Assembly (NCBI RefSeq): GCF_001676615.1
Contig: NZ_LYXZ01000022.1
Span: 124,001-188,000 of the forward strand
Direction of reading: 5' to 3'
From: Labrys sp. WJW
GTDB taxonomy: Bacteria > Pseudomonadota > Alphaproteobacteria > Rhizobiales > Labraceae
Length of the DNA stretch: 64,000 nucleotides
The position numbers and the translations under genes were made by a program. Under the pieces are notes generated by a model. That model was not told the origin of the DNA. It saw nothing but the letters and a program-made list of their open reading frames with translations, and did not search any database. Below, piece after piece: positions 54,006-62,572 of the stretch (positions are counted from its first letter, which is position 1; every line of letters starts with the position of its first letter).

Positions 54006-54758
54006 TCAGAGCGAGCGCCTGCCGCCTTCGCCGGCAAGCAGTTCGACCTGGGAGTGCACACCCAGCTTGGCATAGATGCTTTTGATGTGGTTGCGGACGG
54101 TGCCGGGCGATATGACAAGCCTGCGGGCGATGGATTTGGCGCAGCCGCCTTCCAGCAAGAGGTCCAGGATCTGCCGTTCCCGGGCGCTCAGCCCGGTCTC
54201 GCCGCCGATACGGCCAGTCCGGTCGCCAGCCTGCCATAGCCGCCAAAGCCGTTCCAGCACCAACCGGATGCCATCGCCGGCCCCCTCGGCCAGTGCGAGG
54301 TCGGCAGGGATGAAGCCGGGGCTTCCCCGATGGCGGAAGAAGGTCACATAGCCCGCGGCGACGGGTGAAAGATTGAACACGCCGGTGATCTCGTCGATGG
54401 TCTGCGACGGCCGGTAGAAGTCCCGATAATAGGGCGTCTTCTCGAAATGGAAGCTGTCGAAGCTGGACAGGGGCAGCAGGAAATCGTGCCGCGTGGCAGC
54501 GAATTTCTGGAAGAAGGGATCCTGGCGAAAGAGGCCCCTGTCATATTGGCGGTTCCAGCGGTCGGGCCGGTCGCCGTCGATGGTGACGCAGGCGCCTTCC
54601 CGCAAGTAGAGGCCGACATGGCAGCTGTCCGCCGCCAGGAGGTTGCGTGCGCCCGGTGCGAAGCGAACCGCCAACTGCGCCGGGGAGGTCGCGGCGAATG
54701 CCTCGGCGAGGCCGCGATTCCACTGCACAAAGCGGGACAGAGGGAGCCCTGGTTCCAT
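54006..54758 (-). CDS. LuxR-family regulator
   Basis: About 250 residues from the ATG at 54758. The N-terminal ~170 residues are a ligand or sensor domain (QYDRGLFRQDPFFQKFAATR, then PVAAGYVTFFRHRGSPGFIP) resembling autoinducer-binding or GAF-like domains without their key residues being clear. The C-terminal helix-turn-helix is LSARERQILDLLLEGGCAKS, then TVRNHIKSIYAKLGVH. Convergent with potF and on the same strand as the efflux operon. A quorum role is not shown; no luxI gene is present. Confidence 0.82.
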   Translation of the reverse strand: MEPGLPLSRFVQWNRGLAEAFAATSPAQLAVRFAPGARNLLAADSCHVGLYLREGACVTIDGDRPDRWNRQYDRGLFRQDPFFQKFAATRHDFLLPLSSFDSFHFEKTPYYRDFYRPSQTIDEITGVFNLSPVAAGYVTFFRHRGSPGFIPADLALAEGAGDGIRLVLERLWRLWQAGDRTGRIGGETGLSARERQILDLLLEGGCAKSIARRLVISPGTVRNHIKSIYAKLGVHSQVELLAGEGGRRSL

Positions 54759-54873
54759 GGCACGGCCATCGCCTGTGGTTCGAGCGCGGCAGGTGCCGCC
54801 TCCGGACAACATGGCATAAAGTCCCGGAGGCTCAAATCGGAGCTTTTGCTCTCAAGCGAACCGCATCAGGCTC

Positions 54874-56448
54874 TCACTCCATCGCCATGCTGTGGTCCAT
54901 TTCCGGAGGCTTGGCCGCCTTTCGCAGGAAGAAAACCAGCGGCATCGCGGCCAACGTCAGCAGCATCATCAGCTTGAAATCATTGATATAGGCGATGATG
55001 GTCGCCTGCTGGCCGACCATGCCGTCGAGCATGGTCTGCCCCGCCGCGCTCAGTGGGTCGATCAGCTTGGCCCGGGCCATGTCCTGCAGGGCCTGGTTGT
55101 AGGGCGTGAGGTGGGTGACAAGATCGGCGTGGTTGGCCTGGGTGCTTTCGATCAGCAGGGCCGAGGTCATGGAGATGCCGACGCTGGAGCCGATATTGCG
55201 CGACAGGTTGTAGAGGCCGGTGCCGTCGCCGCGCAGGCTGGCATCGAGGGTCTGGAAGGTCACGGTGGTCAGCGGTACGAACAGGAAGCCCAGGCCTGCC
55301 CCCTGCACGAAGCCGGTGACGATGATCTGCCATTGCGAGATGTCGGGGGTCCAGCCGGTCATGTCGTAGAGCGACCAGGCCGTCAGGCCGAAGCCGATCA
55401 GCAGGAGCAGGCGGGTGTCGAGCTTTCCGACCAGGCGGCCGACGATGAACATGCAGACCATGGTGCCGATGCCGCGCGGCCCCATCACCAGGCCGGCGGT
55501 CACCACGGGATAGCCCATCAGCGATTGCAGATAGGGCGTCATCAGCGCCATGGCGGCGTAATAGGTCAGGCCGACGGCTGATATGAGCACCACGCCGACC
55601 GCGAAATTGCGGTCCACGAACAGGCGCGGCTTCACGAAGGTATCCTTGCCCGTGAAGGTATGGACCAGGAAGATGTAGAAGGCAGCGGCGCAGATCAGCG
55701 CCTCGAGTTGGATCTCGCCGGAGGAGAACCAGTCGAGCTGTTCGCCGCGGTCGAGCAGCACCTGCAGGGCGCCGATGGCGATGGAGAGCATGCCGAAGCC
55801 GAGCCAGTCGAGCTTCACGGCCGTGCTGCTGCGGGTCTCGGTGACGAAGGCCATCACGCCGAGCATCGCGACGAGACCGATCGGCAGGTTGATATAGAAG
55901 ATCCAGCGCCAGGAAATGTGGTCGGTGAGCCAGCCGCCGATGACGGGGCCGAGCACGGGGCCCACCATCACGGCGACACCGAACACGGCCATCGCTCCGC
56001 CGCGTTCCTCGGGCGTGTAGATGTCCAGCATGATTGCCTGGGCGAGCGGCACCAAAGCGGCGCCGAACACGCCTTGCATCAGGCGGAAGCCGACGATCTG
56101 CACCAGGGATTGCGCCATGCCGCACAACATGGAGGCGATCACGAAGCCGATGATGGAGACGAGCAGCAGCCTCTTGCGGCCGAAACGGGCCGCCAGGAAG
56201 CCCGAAGGCGGCGTCATGATCGCCGCCGCCACGATATAGGAGGTCAGCACCCAGTTGATCTGGTCCTGGCTGGCGGCGACGCTGCCCTGGATGTGGGGCA
56301 GCGCGATATTGGCGATGGTGGTGTCCAGTGCCTGCATGATCACGGCCAGGATGACGCAGGCGGTGATGGCGCCGCGATTGGCGACCTTGGGAGCAGGCAG
56401 GGCGGGGCTGGAGATTTGGCCGGCGCTCGCGGTGGCGGATGCGCTCAT
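54874..56448 (-). CDS. emrB: DHA2-type MFS multidrug exporter (EmrB/QacA)
   Basis: About 525 residues with 14 membrane helices. DHA2 hallmarks: MQALDTTIANIALPHIQGSV in helix 1, motif A (SGFLAARFGRKRLLLVSIIG) and motif C (VAVMVGPVLGPVIGGWLTDH). It exports drugs by proton exchange together with the EmrA adaptor. ATG at 56448 preferred over the upstream in-frame codon. It lies 88 bases after emrA; last gene of marR-emrA-emrB. Confidence 0.93.
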   Translation of the reverse strand: MSASATASAGQISSPALPAPKVANRGAITACVILAVIMQALDTTIANIALPHIQGSVAASQDQINWVLTSYIVAAAIMTPPSGFLAARFGRKRLLLVSIIGFVIASMLCGMAQSLVQIVGFRLMQGVFGAALVPLAQAIMLDIYTPEERGGAMAVFGVAVMVGPVLGPVIGGWLTDHISWRWIFYINLPIGLVAMLGVMAFVTETRSSTAVKLDWLGFGMLSIAIGALQVLLDRGEQLDWFSSGEIQLEALICAAAFYIFLVHTFTGKDTFVKPRLFVDRNFAVGVVLISAVGLTYYAAMALMTPYLQSLMGYPVVTAGLVMGPRGIGTMVCMFIVGRLVGKLDTRLLLLIGFGLTAWSLYDMTGWTPDISQWQIIVTGFVQGAGLGFLFVPLTTVTFQTLDASLRGDGTGLYNLSRNIGSSVGISMTSALLIESTQANHADLVTHLTPYNQALQDMARAKLIDPLSAAGQTMLDGMVGQQATIIAYINDFKLMMLLTLAAMPLVFFLRKAAKPPEMDHSMAME

Positions 56449-56536
56449 GGCAGGCCTCGTTCGCAACGATAGGTGATGAAATAATCAGATGCTCAAAAAG
56501 CGGGCCGGCACGCGGCAACGCGCGACGGCGTTGTCG

Positions 56537-57721
56537 TCAGCCGGCCTGATGGTTGCCTTGGGGCTTGGCCTGGCCGAACCAGTTCGTCACGAAGCTGGGC
56601 AGGCCGCGGGCATGGCCGGTGTCGACACCGACCACCGCGCTCATGCCCATACGCAGGCTCGGCTTGTCGGGCGCGGGATCGATGCTGACGCGCATGGGAA
56701 TGCGCTGGACCACCTTCACCCAATTTCCCGAGCTGTTCTGCGCCGGGAGCAGGGAGAAGCTGGAGGCGGAGGCCGGGCTGATGGTTTCGACCTTGCCGGT
56801 CCAGGTCACGCCCGGATAGGTGTCGACCGAGATCTCGACCGGTTGGCCGGGCTTGACATAGGTGAGCTCGGTTTCCTTCGGGGTCGCGTCCACCCACATA
56901 TCGGTGGTGGAAACCAGGTTGAAGGCCCGCTGGGAGGCGTTGAGATAGGCGCCGCGCTGCAGGGAATCGACATTGGTGACGATGCCGTCGAAGGGTGCCC
57001 GCACCTCGGTGTCGCCGAGGTCGCGCTTGGCATTGTCGACGGCCGATTGGGCCTGGAGGTAGAAGGGGTTCTTTTCCACCGGCAGGGAGGCGTCGCCGCC
57101 AAGCTGGGCCAGCATGGCCTGGGCGTTGGCCTGGGCCACGATGACCTTCTGGCGCGCCGCATCGAGATCATGCTTGGCCTGATCGAAGCTCTGCTTGGAG
57201 GCGGCGCTGGAGGATTGCAGGTCCTGCTGGCGCTTGAACTGGGCCTCGTAATAGGGAATGTCCGCCTTGGCCTGTTCGATCTGGGCTTCGGCCTGGGCGT
57301 AACTCGCCTGCAGGGTCAGAACCTGGTTGCGTACGGTGCCGAGCTGCGCCTCCGCGCCCTCCAGGGCCGTGCGGTAGCTGCCGGGACGGATGCGGTAGAG
57401 CACGTCTCCCTTCTTGACGGCTTGGTTCTCGACGACGTCGATCTCCACCACCGTACCGGCGACATCAGTGGATATGCCGACCATCGCCGCCTGCACATAC
57501 GCGTTGTCCGTCTCCATCACCTGCCCGCCGGTGACGTAGAAATAGCCGCCGGCGACGAGGGCGACGGGAAGCAGGGCAAAGAGCAGGGGGCGGGTCAGCG
57601 AGCGCTTGCGCATCTTGGCCGGCTGCGGCGTGACCGCATCCTGACCGGCCTTGTCGTTGGAAAGCCGCTCGATCTCGATGGGGTTTTCGAGTTTCTGGGC
57701 CTGGTTGCTGCCATCAGCCAT
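56537..57721 (-). CDS. emrA: EmrA-type membrane-fusion protein
   Basis: 394 residues. A cytoplasmic N-terminus (~50 residues) precedes one membrane helix (LLFALLPVALVAGGYFYVTG). The periplasmic part has split lipoyl halves (ISTDVAGTVVEIDVVENQAV and DTEVRAPFDGIVTNVDSLQR), separated by a long coiled coil (~residues 115-220, rich in Ala, Gln and Lys). AAGGAGG precedes the ATG, and the start overlaps the marR stop by 8 bases. It couples EmrB to an outer-membrane channel. Confidence 0.93.
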   Translation of the reverse strand: MADGSNQAQKLENPIEIERLSNDKAGQDAVTPQPAKMRKRSLTRPLLFALLPVALVAGGYFYVTGGQVMETDNAYVQAAMVGISTDVAGTVVEIDVVENQAVKKGDVLYRIRPGSYRTALEGAEAQLGTVRNQVLTLQASYAQAEAQIEQAKADIPYYEAQFKRQQDLQSSSAASKQSFDQAKHDLDAARQKVIVAQANAQAMLAQLGGDASLPVEKNPFYLQAQSAVDNAKRDLGDTEVRAPFDGIVTNVDSLQRGAYLNASQRAFNLVSTTDMWVDATPKETELTYVKPGQPVEISVDTYPGVTWTGKVETISPASASSFSLLPAQNSSGNWVKVVQRIPMRVSIDPAPDKPSLRMGMSAVVGVDTGHARGLPSFVTNWFGQAKPQGNHQAG

Positions 57722-58178
57722 GTTTTGCCTCCTTGTCGTCGACCGGCTGGCGGCAGGCTTCGAGAAGGTTGGCCTTCATCTGCGTCAGGGTGTCGAGTAG
57801 TTTCACGCGGTCTTCGTCCGGGATACCAGCCAGGGCCTCCGCCCGGGTCCGGTCGCCGAGAGCGCGCATCTCGGCGAGAATGGGATGGGCGGCCGGCGTC
57901 AGGAAGAGCAGCCAGACCCGACGGTCGCTCGCATGCTGGCGCCGTTCGATCAGCCCGCGCGCTTCGAGCTTGTCGAGAATGCGCACCAAGGTGATTGGTT
58001 CGATTTCGAGCAGTTCGGCCAGCCCGCTCTGATGGATCCCTTCGCTGCGGGAGAGGAAGGCGAGCGCCTGCCATTGCGAACGCGTCAAGCCGATATCGCC
58101 GGCCCGCTGTTCGAAGCGCTTTCGCATCAGGCGGGCGACGTCATGCAGGATGAAGCCGAGGGTGGGCTGGTTGAGCAT
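57714..58178 (-). CDS. MarR-family regulator of the emrAB operon
   Basis: 154 residues. Winged helix: LTRSQWQALAFLSRSEGIHQ, then LAELLEIEPITLVRILDKLE, and the wing IERRQHASDRRVWLLFLTPA. It is the first gene of the operon and overlaps emrA. Two perfect inverted repeats lie directly before its start, so autorepression released by a drug ligand is expected. Confidence 0.93.
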   Translation of the reverse strand: MLNQPTLGFILHDVARLMRKRFEQRAGDIGLTRSQWQALAFLSRSEGIHQSGLAELLEIEPITLVRILDKLEARGLIERRQHASDRRVWLLFLTPAAHPILAEMRALGDRTRAEALAGIPDEDRVKLLDTLTQMKANLLEACRQPVDDKEAKHG

Positions 58179-58181
58179 ATC

Positions 58182-58198
58182 TAGAACATGCCGTTCTA
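58182..58198. promoter_or_regulatory. MarR operator candidate 1
   Basis: TAGAAC-ATGCC-GTTCTA, a perfect 17-base inverted repeat only 3 bases before the marR ATG; binding here would block translation start or early elongation. Confidence 0.65.
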
Positions 58199-58200
58199 AT

Positions 58201-58216
58201 TATAAGCTTGCTTATA
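58201..58216. promoter_or_regulatory. MarR operator candidate 2
   Basis: TATAAGC-TT-GCTTATA, a perfect 16-base inverted repeat in an AT-rich stretch that probably overlaps the marR promoter. Size and symmetry are typical of MarR sites. Confidence 0.7.
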
Positions 58217-58278
58217 TTTATCCATGATTATAACAAGGATGCCTCAAATGCAATCGCCCAGATGGTGCGGACCGCAAA

Positions 58279-58641
58279 ATGGCTGCTGATCACGCGAGAT
58301 TTGATCGGGGTCCGGCCCTGACGGGGGCCGGCTTGCTGTGCGCGACCTGGTTTGCCCTGATGCTCGGCACGCATTCGGCGGCCGCCGCGCCGCGCTTCGT
58401 CAGCTGCGGCGGCGCCGCCATGCTTGGAGCCGCGCTGCTCAATTGCTCGCACCTGGCACCGACCAAACCGGCGCAGCTGTGCAATTTCAGCTGGAGCCTC
58501 CTGCAGGTCGGCAATGTCCCGCAGGTGGTGAGCGGCTCCTTCCTGCTGCCGCCGGGCGCCAACAACGCCCAGGTCTATCAGGGGGCCGGCTACGTCGCCG
58601 CCCTGGCGTCGCCGGTCATTCTCTGCCAGGACCAGAATTAG
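58279..58641 (+). CDS. Small secreted hypothetical protein
   Basis: 120 residues. A signal peptide (ALTGAGLLCATWFALMLGTH, cut near SAAAAP) precedes a mature part with four cysteines and the segments RFVSCGGAAMLGAALLNCSH and LCNFSWSLLQVGNVPQVVSG. No family recognised. It is divergent from marR. The ribosome site is weak; composition and signal peptide support a real gene. Confidence 0.62.
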   Translation: MAADHARFDRGPALTGAGLLCATWFALMLGTHSAAAAPRFVSCGGAAMLGAALLNCSHLAPTKPAQLCNFSWSLLQVGNVPQVVSGSFLLPPGANNAQVYQGAGYVAALASPVILCQDQN

Positions 58642-58818
58642 CGCTTGCCACCCGCTTTCGAGGCGGTGGCCTCTCTATTGCCGCTACAACGCCCCAAAAC
58701 AGCCCCTTTTGGTTCACACGCCATACAAGTCGGCCAAGCTATCGCTTAGGTTGTACTCACAGGCCATGAGCCGTTCGAGCTCGGCCCACGCCGGGTGGAA
58801 ACCAAGAGGGCCAGATCA

Positions 58819-61707
58819 ATGTCCGCGACATTCCGCAGCGCTTTTGCGCTCCTGTTCATCCTGCTCGCGGCGAGTTTGCCGCTGCAACCAGCCCGGGCAC
58901 AGAGCCAGGGCGAAAAGCGCATTGCCCTCGTCATCGGCAATGCCGACTACAAGGCCGGACCATTGGCGACCAGCGCCAATGATGCGGGCCTTATCGCCCA
59001 GACCCTGCAGGCCGCCGGTTTTGACGTGACAGGCGCCCGCGACCTGGACCAGGATTCGCTGCGCAAGGCGTTCCGTGAATTCCTCGACAAGGCCTCCGCA
59101 TCGGGACCCGACACGGTGGCTTTCGTCTATCTGGCCGGTTATGGCCTGCAGTCGGAAGGGCAGAACTACTTCGTGCCCGTCGACGCTGCCATCCAGACGC
59201 CAGCTTCCGTGCCGGCAGAGGCGGTACGGCTCTCCGATTTCACTCGGCCGCTCGGCGCCTTGCAGCTGAAGGCCAGCATCGTGGTGATCGACGGCGCGCG
59301 CGCCAACCAGTTCGCCCGCGGCGACCAGCCCCTGGCCGGCGGCCTGGCGCTCGTCGATGCCGAGCCCAATTCGCTGATCGCCTTCAATGCGGCACCCGGC
59401 ACGGTGGGGCCGGCTGAGCAGGGGCCTTATGGCGCCTATGCCCAGGCCCTCGCCGAAATGATGCGGACGGGCGGGCTGCCGATCGCCGATGTGTTCGACC
59501 GTACCCGGTTGCGGGTGAGCGAGAGGACCAATGGCGCGGTGCTGCCTTGGAGCGCGTCGAAGCTCGGCGAGCCCTTCGCCTTCTTCGACCGTGCGGCCGA
59601 TGCGCCTGCTCCCCAGGTTTCCCTCGAAGAGGACAAGGCGATGCAGTCCAAGCGCATCGCCGATTTCGACGCGCGTGATGCCTATGTCGCTGCCGTGGAT
59701 CGGGACACCATGCAGGGCTATCAGGACTTCCTGACCGCCTTTCCGCGCGATCCCATGGCCAAGCGCGTGCGCGCTATCGTGGCCGCCCGGCGCGAGGCCA
59801 TCACCTGGCACGAGACTTGGAAGCGCGATACGCCCAATGCCTACTGGTCCTATCTCAAGCGCTATCCGCGCGGCCCCCATGCCTGGGACGCCCGCCGCCG
59901 CCTGAGATATCTGTCGGCCGAGATCGAGCCGCCGGCGCGTTTCGACGTGATCGAGTATGACGTGCCGCCGCCGCCGGAAGTCGAGGTCGTCTATGTCGAA
60001 CGCCCGGTGATCGTCTTCTCCGATCCCGAATTCGACCTGCCGCCGCCCCCGCCGCCGCCGGTGATCTTCCTGCCGCCGCCGCCCCGCGATTTCGTGGAGC
60101 TGCCGCCGCCGCCGCCGCCGGTCGACGAGTATGTGCTGCCGTCGCCGCGCTATGTGGCGGTGCCCGAATGGGTGCGGCCGCCGCGTTACGTGGAGCCGCC
60201 ACCGCAGAATTTCATCTTCAACAACATCCACAACGCCACCGTCATCAACGAGACGCTGGAAGCCCCTCCCGAGCGCATGCGGCGCCAGGAGGGCGAGGGT
60301 GGCCTGACGACCGGAGAGAAAGCGGCCGGCGCGGCGATTGCCATTGGTGCAGCGGCTGCCGCGGCGCGCGTCGCCCTGCCGCCCTTCCTGCGCAATCGTG
60401 GCGGGCGGGGTGGCCAGCCCGGCATGACGCAGCCGGCTGCGGCGCCGCAGCCGGGTGAGCCCGGTCTGGCTCCGACTCCCGGCGAACCACAAAAGCCGGG
60501 ACGCCTTCTGCCGGGACAGGCTCTTCCGGGCCAAGCGATTCCCGGCCAGGAAGGTCAGCCCGGTCGGCTGCTGCCGGGGCAGGAAGGTCAACCCGGGCAG
60601 CCCGGTACGCTGAAACCGGGGCAGGCTCAACCGGGTCAGCCCGGCCGGCTGCTGCCGGGACGGGTCCAGCCGGGCCAAGCCGTTCAGCCGGATGAAACCA
60701 AGCCAGGACGAGCCCAGCCCGGACAACTCCTGCCGGGCCAGGCGGCCCAGCCTGATGAAGCCAAGCCGGGCCAGCGCCAGCCCGGCCTGAAGCCTGGACA
60801 AGGCCAGCCGGGCAAGGCCCTGCCGGGCATGAATGGCGAGGCCCTGCCGCTCGACAATGGCAAGCCGCCATTGGGCGAAACCCCGCTGCCCGGCCGCAAG
60901 CAGCCTGCTGGCAAAGCCGGCAAACCCGGTCAGCTCGGCCAACCACTGCCGGGGGCACAGCCCGAGGGGCAGCCGGATCAGACCCAGCCCCAAAAACCCC
61001 TTCCGGGGCAGAAGGGCCAAGGCCGTGTGAAGCCGGGGCAACCGCAGCCGGACGGCAGCGCTCAGCCTCCGCTCGGGAACGGCCAGCAGCTCGGCAAGCC
61101 ATTGCCGGGAACCGATGAGTCGCAGCCGCTTCCCGGTCGCAAACGGCCAAAGGGGCGTCAGCCACAGGATGACGGCGCCCAGGCTCCGCGGCCAGGCGCC
61201 ACGCCCGAGGAACAGGCTGTGCCAGATGCTGGAGCGCCGGCGCAGCCGGCAGGCCGCAAGCGTCGCCCGGCCCAGGATGGACAGGGCCTTGGCGAACCCT
61301 TGCCACCAGCCGGACGGGCTTTGCCGGATGGCAGCGGGCAGCCGCAGCCTCAGCCGGGCCGTCGTCGTCCCCGCCAGCCCGATGCCGGATTTGCTCAGCC
61401 GGACGAACCGGCCCAGCCATCCGGTCGCCGGCCGCGCGTCCTGCAGGGCCAGCCGGGTGGTGGTGACGAGGGTGGTGCACCCATGCCGCGCCAGAAGCGC
61501 TTGAACCAGGCGCCTGCGCCGGACATGGAACCGGCTCTGAATGCACCGCGTCAGACTCGGCCGCCGCGCGCGCAGCCCGATCTCGAGGGTGGGGCGTCCC
61601 GGCCGATGCAACGGCTGCGGCCACCGCCGCAAGAAGGGGCTCCGGCCGCGGGCGGGGGCGGACGCCAGCGCCGTTGTGGCGGCCAGGGCGCACCGCCTTG
61701 TGAATGA
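58819..61707 (+). CDS. Exported pseudo-caspase with collagen-like Pro/Gly/Gln tail
   Basis: About 962 residues from the ATG at 58819. Signal peptide ~1-28. Residues ~30-260 have the caspase/peptidase C14 fold (RIALVIGNADYKAGPLATSA, NDAGLIAQTLQAAGFDV). The catalytic His site reads VYLAGYGLQ (Tyr ~108 for His) and the catalytic Cys site reads VVIDGARAN (Ala ~160 for Cys). A ~100-residue linker follows, then proline runs (~400-445), an Ala-rich segment (AAGAAIAIGAAAAAARVALP), and ~420 residues dominated by PGQ/LPGQ/QPGR units. The end carries RCGGQGAPPCE. Probably a cell-envelope scaffold, not a protease. Confidence 0.85.
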   Translation: MSATFRSAFALLFILLAASLPLQPARAQSQGEKRIALVIGNADYKAGPLATSANDAGLIAQTLQAAGFDVTGARDLDQDSLRKAFREFLDKASASGPDTVAFVYLAGYGLQSEGQNYFVPVDAAIQTPASVPAEAVRLSDFTRPLGALQLKASIVVIDGARANQFARGDQPLAGGLALVDAEPNSLIAFNAAPGTVGPAEQGPYGAYAQALAEMMRTGGLPIADVFDRTRLRVSERTNGAVLPWSASKLGEPFAFFDRAADAPAPQVSLEEDKAMQSKRIADFDARDAYVAAVDRDTMQGYQDFLTAFPRDPMAKRVRAIVAARREAITWHETWKRDTPNAYWSYLKRYPRGPHAWDARRRLRYLSAEIEPPARFDVIEYDVPPPPEVEVVYVERPVIVFSDPEFDLPPPPPPPVIFLPPPPRDFVELPPPPPPVDEYVLPSPRYVAVPEWVRPPRYVEPPPQNFIFNNIHNATVINETLEAPPERMRRQEGEGGLTTGEKAAGAAIAIGAAAAAARVALPPFLRNRGGRGGQPGMTQPAAAPQPGEPGLAPTPGEPQKPGRLLPGQALPGQAIPGQEGQPGRLLPGQEGQPGQPGTLKPGQAQPGQPGRLLPGRVQPGQAVQPDETKPGRAQPGQLLPGQAAQPDEAKPGQRQPGLKPGQGQPGKALPGMNGEALPLDNGKPPLGETPLPGRKQPAGKAGKPGQLGQPLPGAQPEGQPDQTQPQKPLPGQKGQGRVKPGQPQPDGSAQPPLGNGQQLGKPLPGTDESQPLPGRKRPKGRQPQDDGAQAPRPGATPEEQAVPDAGAPAQPAGRKRRPAQDGQGLGEPLPPAGRALPDGSGQPQPQPGRRRPRQPDAGFAQPDEPAQPSGRRPRVLQGQPGGGDEGGAPMPRQKRLNQAPAPDMEPALNAPRQTRPPRAQPDLEGGASRPMQRLRPPPQEGAPAAGGGGRQRRCGGQGAPPCE

Positions 61708-61718
61708 GAATGAACGAA

Positions 61719-61746
61719 AACACCGCCCGGCTTGCCGGGCGGTGTT
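61719..61746. terminator. Bidirectional terminator
   Basis: AACACCGCCCGGC (61719-61731), TT, GCCGGGCGGTGTT (61734-61746), a perfect 13-base stem between the pseudo-caspase and SDR 3' ends. On the minus strand the stem runs into TTTT. Confidence 0.85.
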
Positions 61747-61773
61747 GCTTCAGGACGGTTGCCGTATTTTTCG

Positions 61774-62532
61774 TCAGAAGCCGCTGACGACATAGCCGCC
61801 GTCGACAGGCAGCGTGGTCGCGGTGACGAAGATCGAGGCGGGCGAGGCGAAGAACAAAGCGGTGCCGACGAGATCGTCGACCGTGCCCCAGCGCTTGAGG
61901 GCCGCCTTGCTGGCGATCTTCCCGGCCGGCACCGGGTCTGACCACAAGGGCTTGGTCATGTCGGTGCGGTGATAGCCGGGCGCGATGGCGTTGACCCGGA
62001 TGCCCTCGGGCCCGAATTTGTGGGCGAGGGCGCGTGTGAGCCCCATGATCCCGGTCTTGCTGGCGCAATAGGCCGGCACGCTGTCATCGGCCAGATAGCT
62101 CAGCATCGAGGCGAAGTTGATGATCGATCCCTGCGATTTCACCAGCAGGGGGTGGGCTGCCATGGCGAGGCGCATGGCGCTGTTCATGTTGACGTCGATG
62201 ACTTCGAGATAGGTCTCTTCGGTCCACTCGGCGTCGGGGCGGGCAATGCCCTGGGCGTTGACGAGCACGTCGAGGGCCGGCAGGGCCGCAAAGAAGCGCT
62301 CGACCGCCGCCTTGTCGCGCACGTCGAGCTGCTCGAAACGGATGGAGCGGCCACCATTGGCGGCCTTGGCCGCGGCAAGGCGCGCCTCGGTGGAGCCCGT
62401 CGCGATGACATCGGCGCCGAGGCTGGCAAAGCCCTGCGCAATGGCAAGGCCGATGCCGCTGGAACCGCCGGAGACCACGACGGTCTTGCCTTCGAACAGG
62501 CCGGGACGGAAGGCGGAGAGCACGTCCTGCAT
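61774..62532 (-). CDS. Short-chain dehydrogenase/reductase
   Basis: About 252 residues from the ATG at 62532, with AAGGAAAC upstream. Cofactor motif VVVSGGSSGIGLAIAQGF, LDVLVNAQGIARPD in place of NNAG, catalytic Ser in INFASMLSYL, and YCASKTGIMGLTRAL with Tyr/Lys. It starts 40 bases after the sugar kinase stop, so they form an operon. Likely a sugar-alcohol or sugar-acid dehydrogenase that feeds or follows the kinase (inference). Confidence 0.92.
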   Translation of the reverse strand: MQDVLSAFRPGLFEGKTVVVSGGSSGIGLAIAQGFASLGADVIATGSTEARLAAAKAANGGRSIRFEQLDVRDKAAVERFFAALPALDVLVNAQGIARPDAEWTEETYLEVIDVNMNSAMRLAMAAHPLLVKSQGSIINFASMLSYLADDSVPAYCASKTGIMGLTRALAHKFGPEGIRVNAIAPGYHRTDMTKPLWSDPVPAGKIASKAALKRWGTVDDLVGTALFFASPASIFVTATTLPVDGGYVVSGF

Positions 62533-62572
62533 GCAGGTTTCCTTCAATTTTGAGAAAGGGATGATCGGCGGC

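Noticed and set aside
54006..54758. Quorum-sensing LuxR receptor
   Set aside because: The N-terminal domain does not show the conserved acyl-homoserine-lactone-binding residues clearly, and no luxI-type synthase is in the window.
58816..61632. 938-codon open frame antisense to the pseudo-caspase
   Set aside because: It is the complement of a low-complexity GC-rich repeat gene; the plus-strand gene has a signal peptide and a recognised fold.
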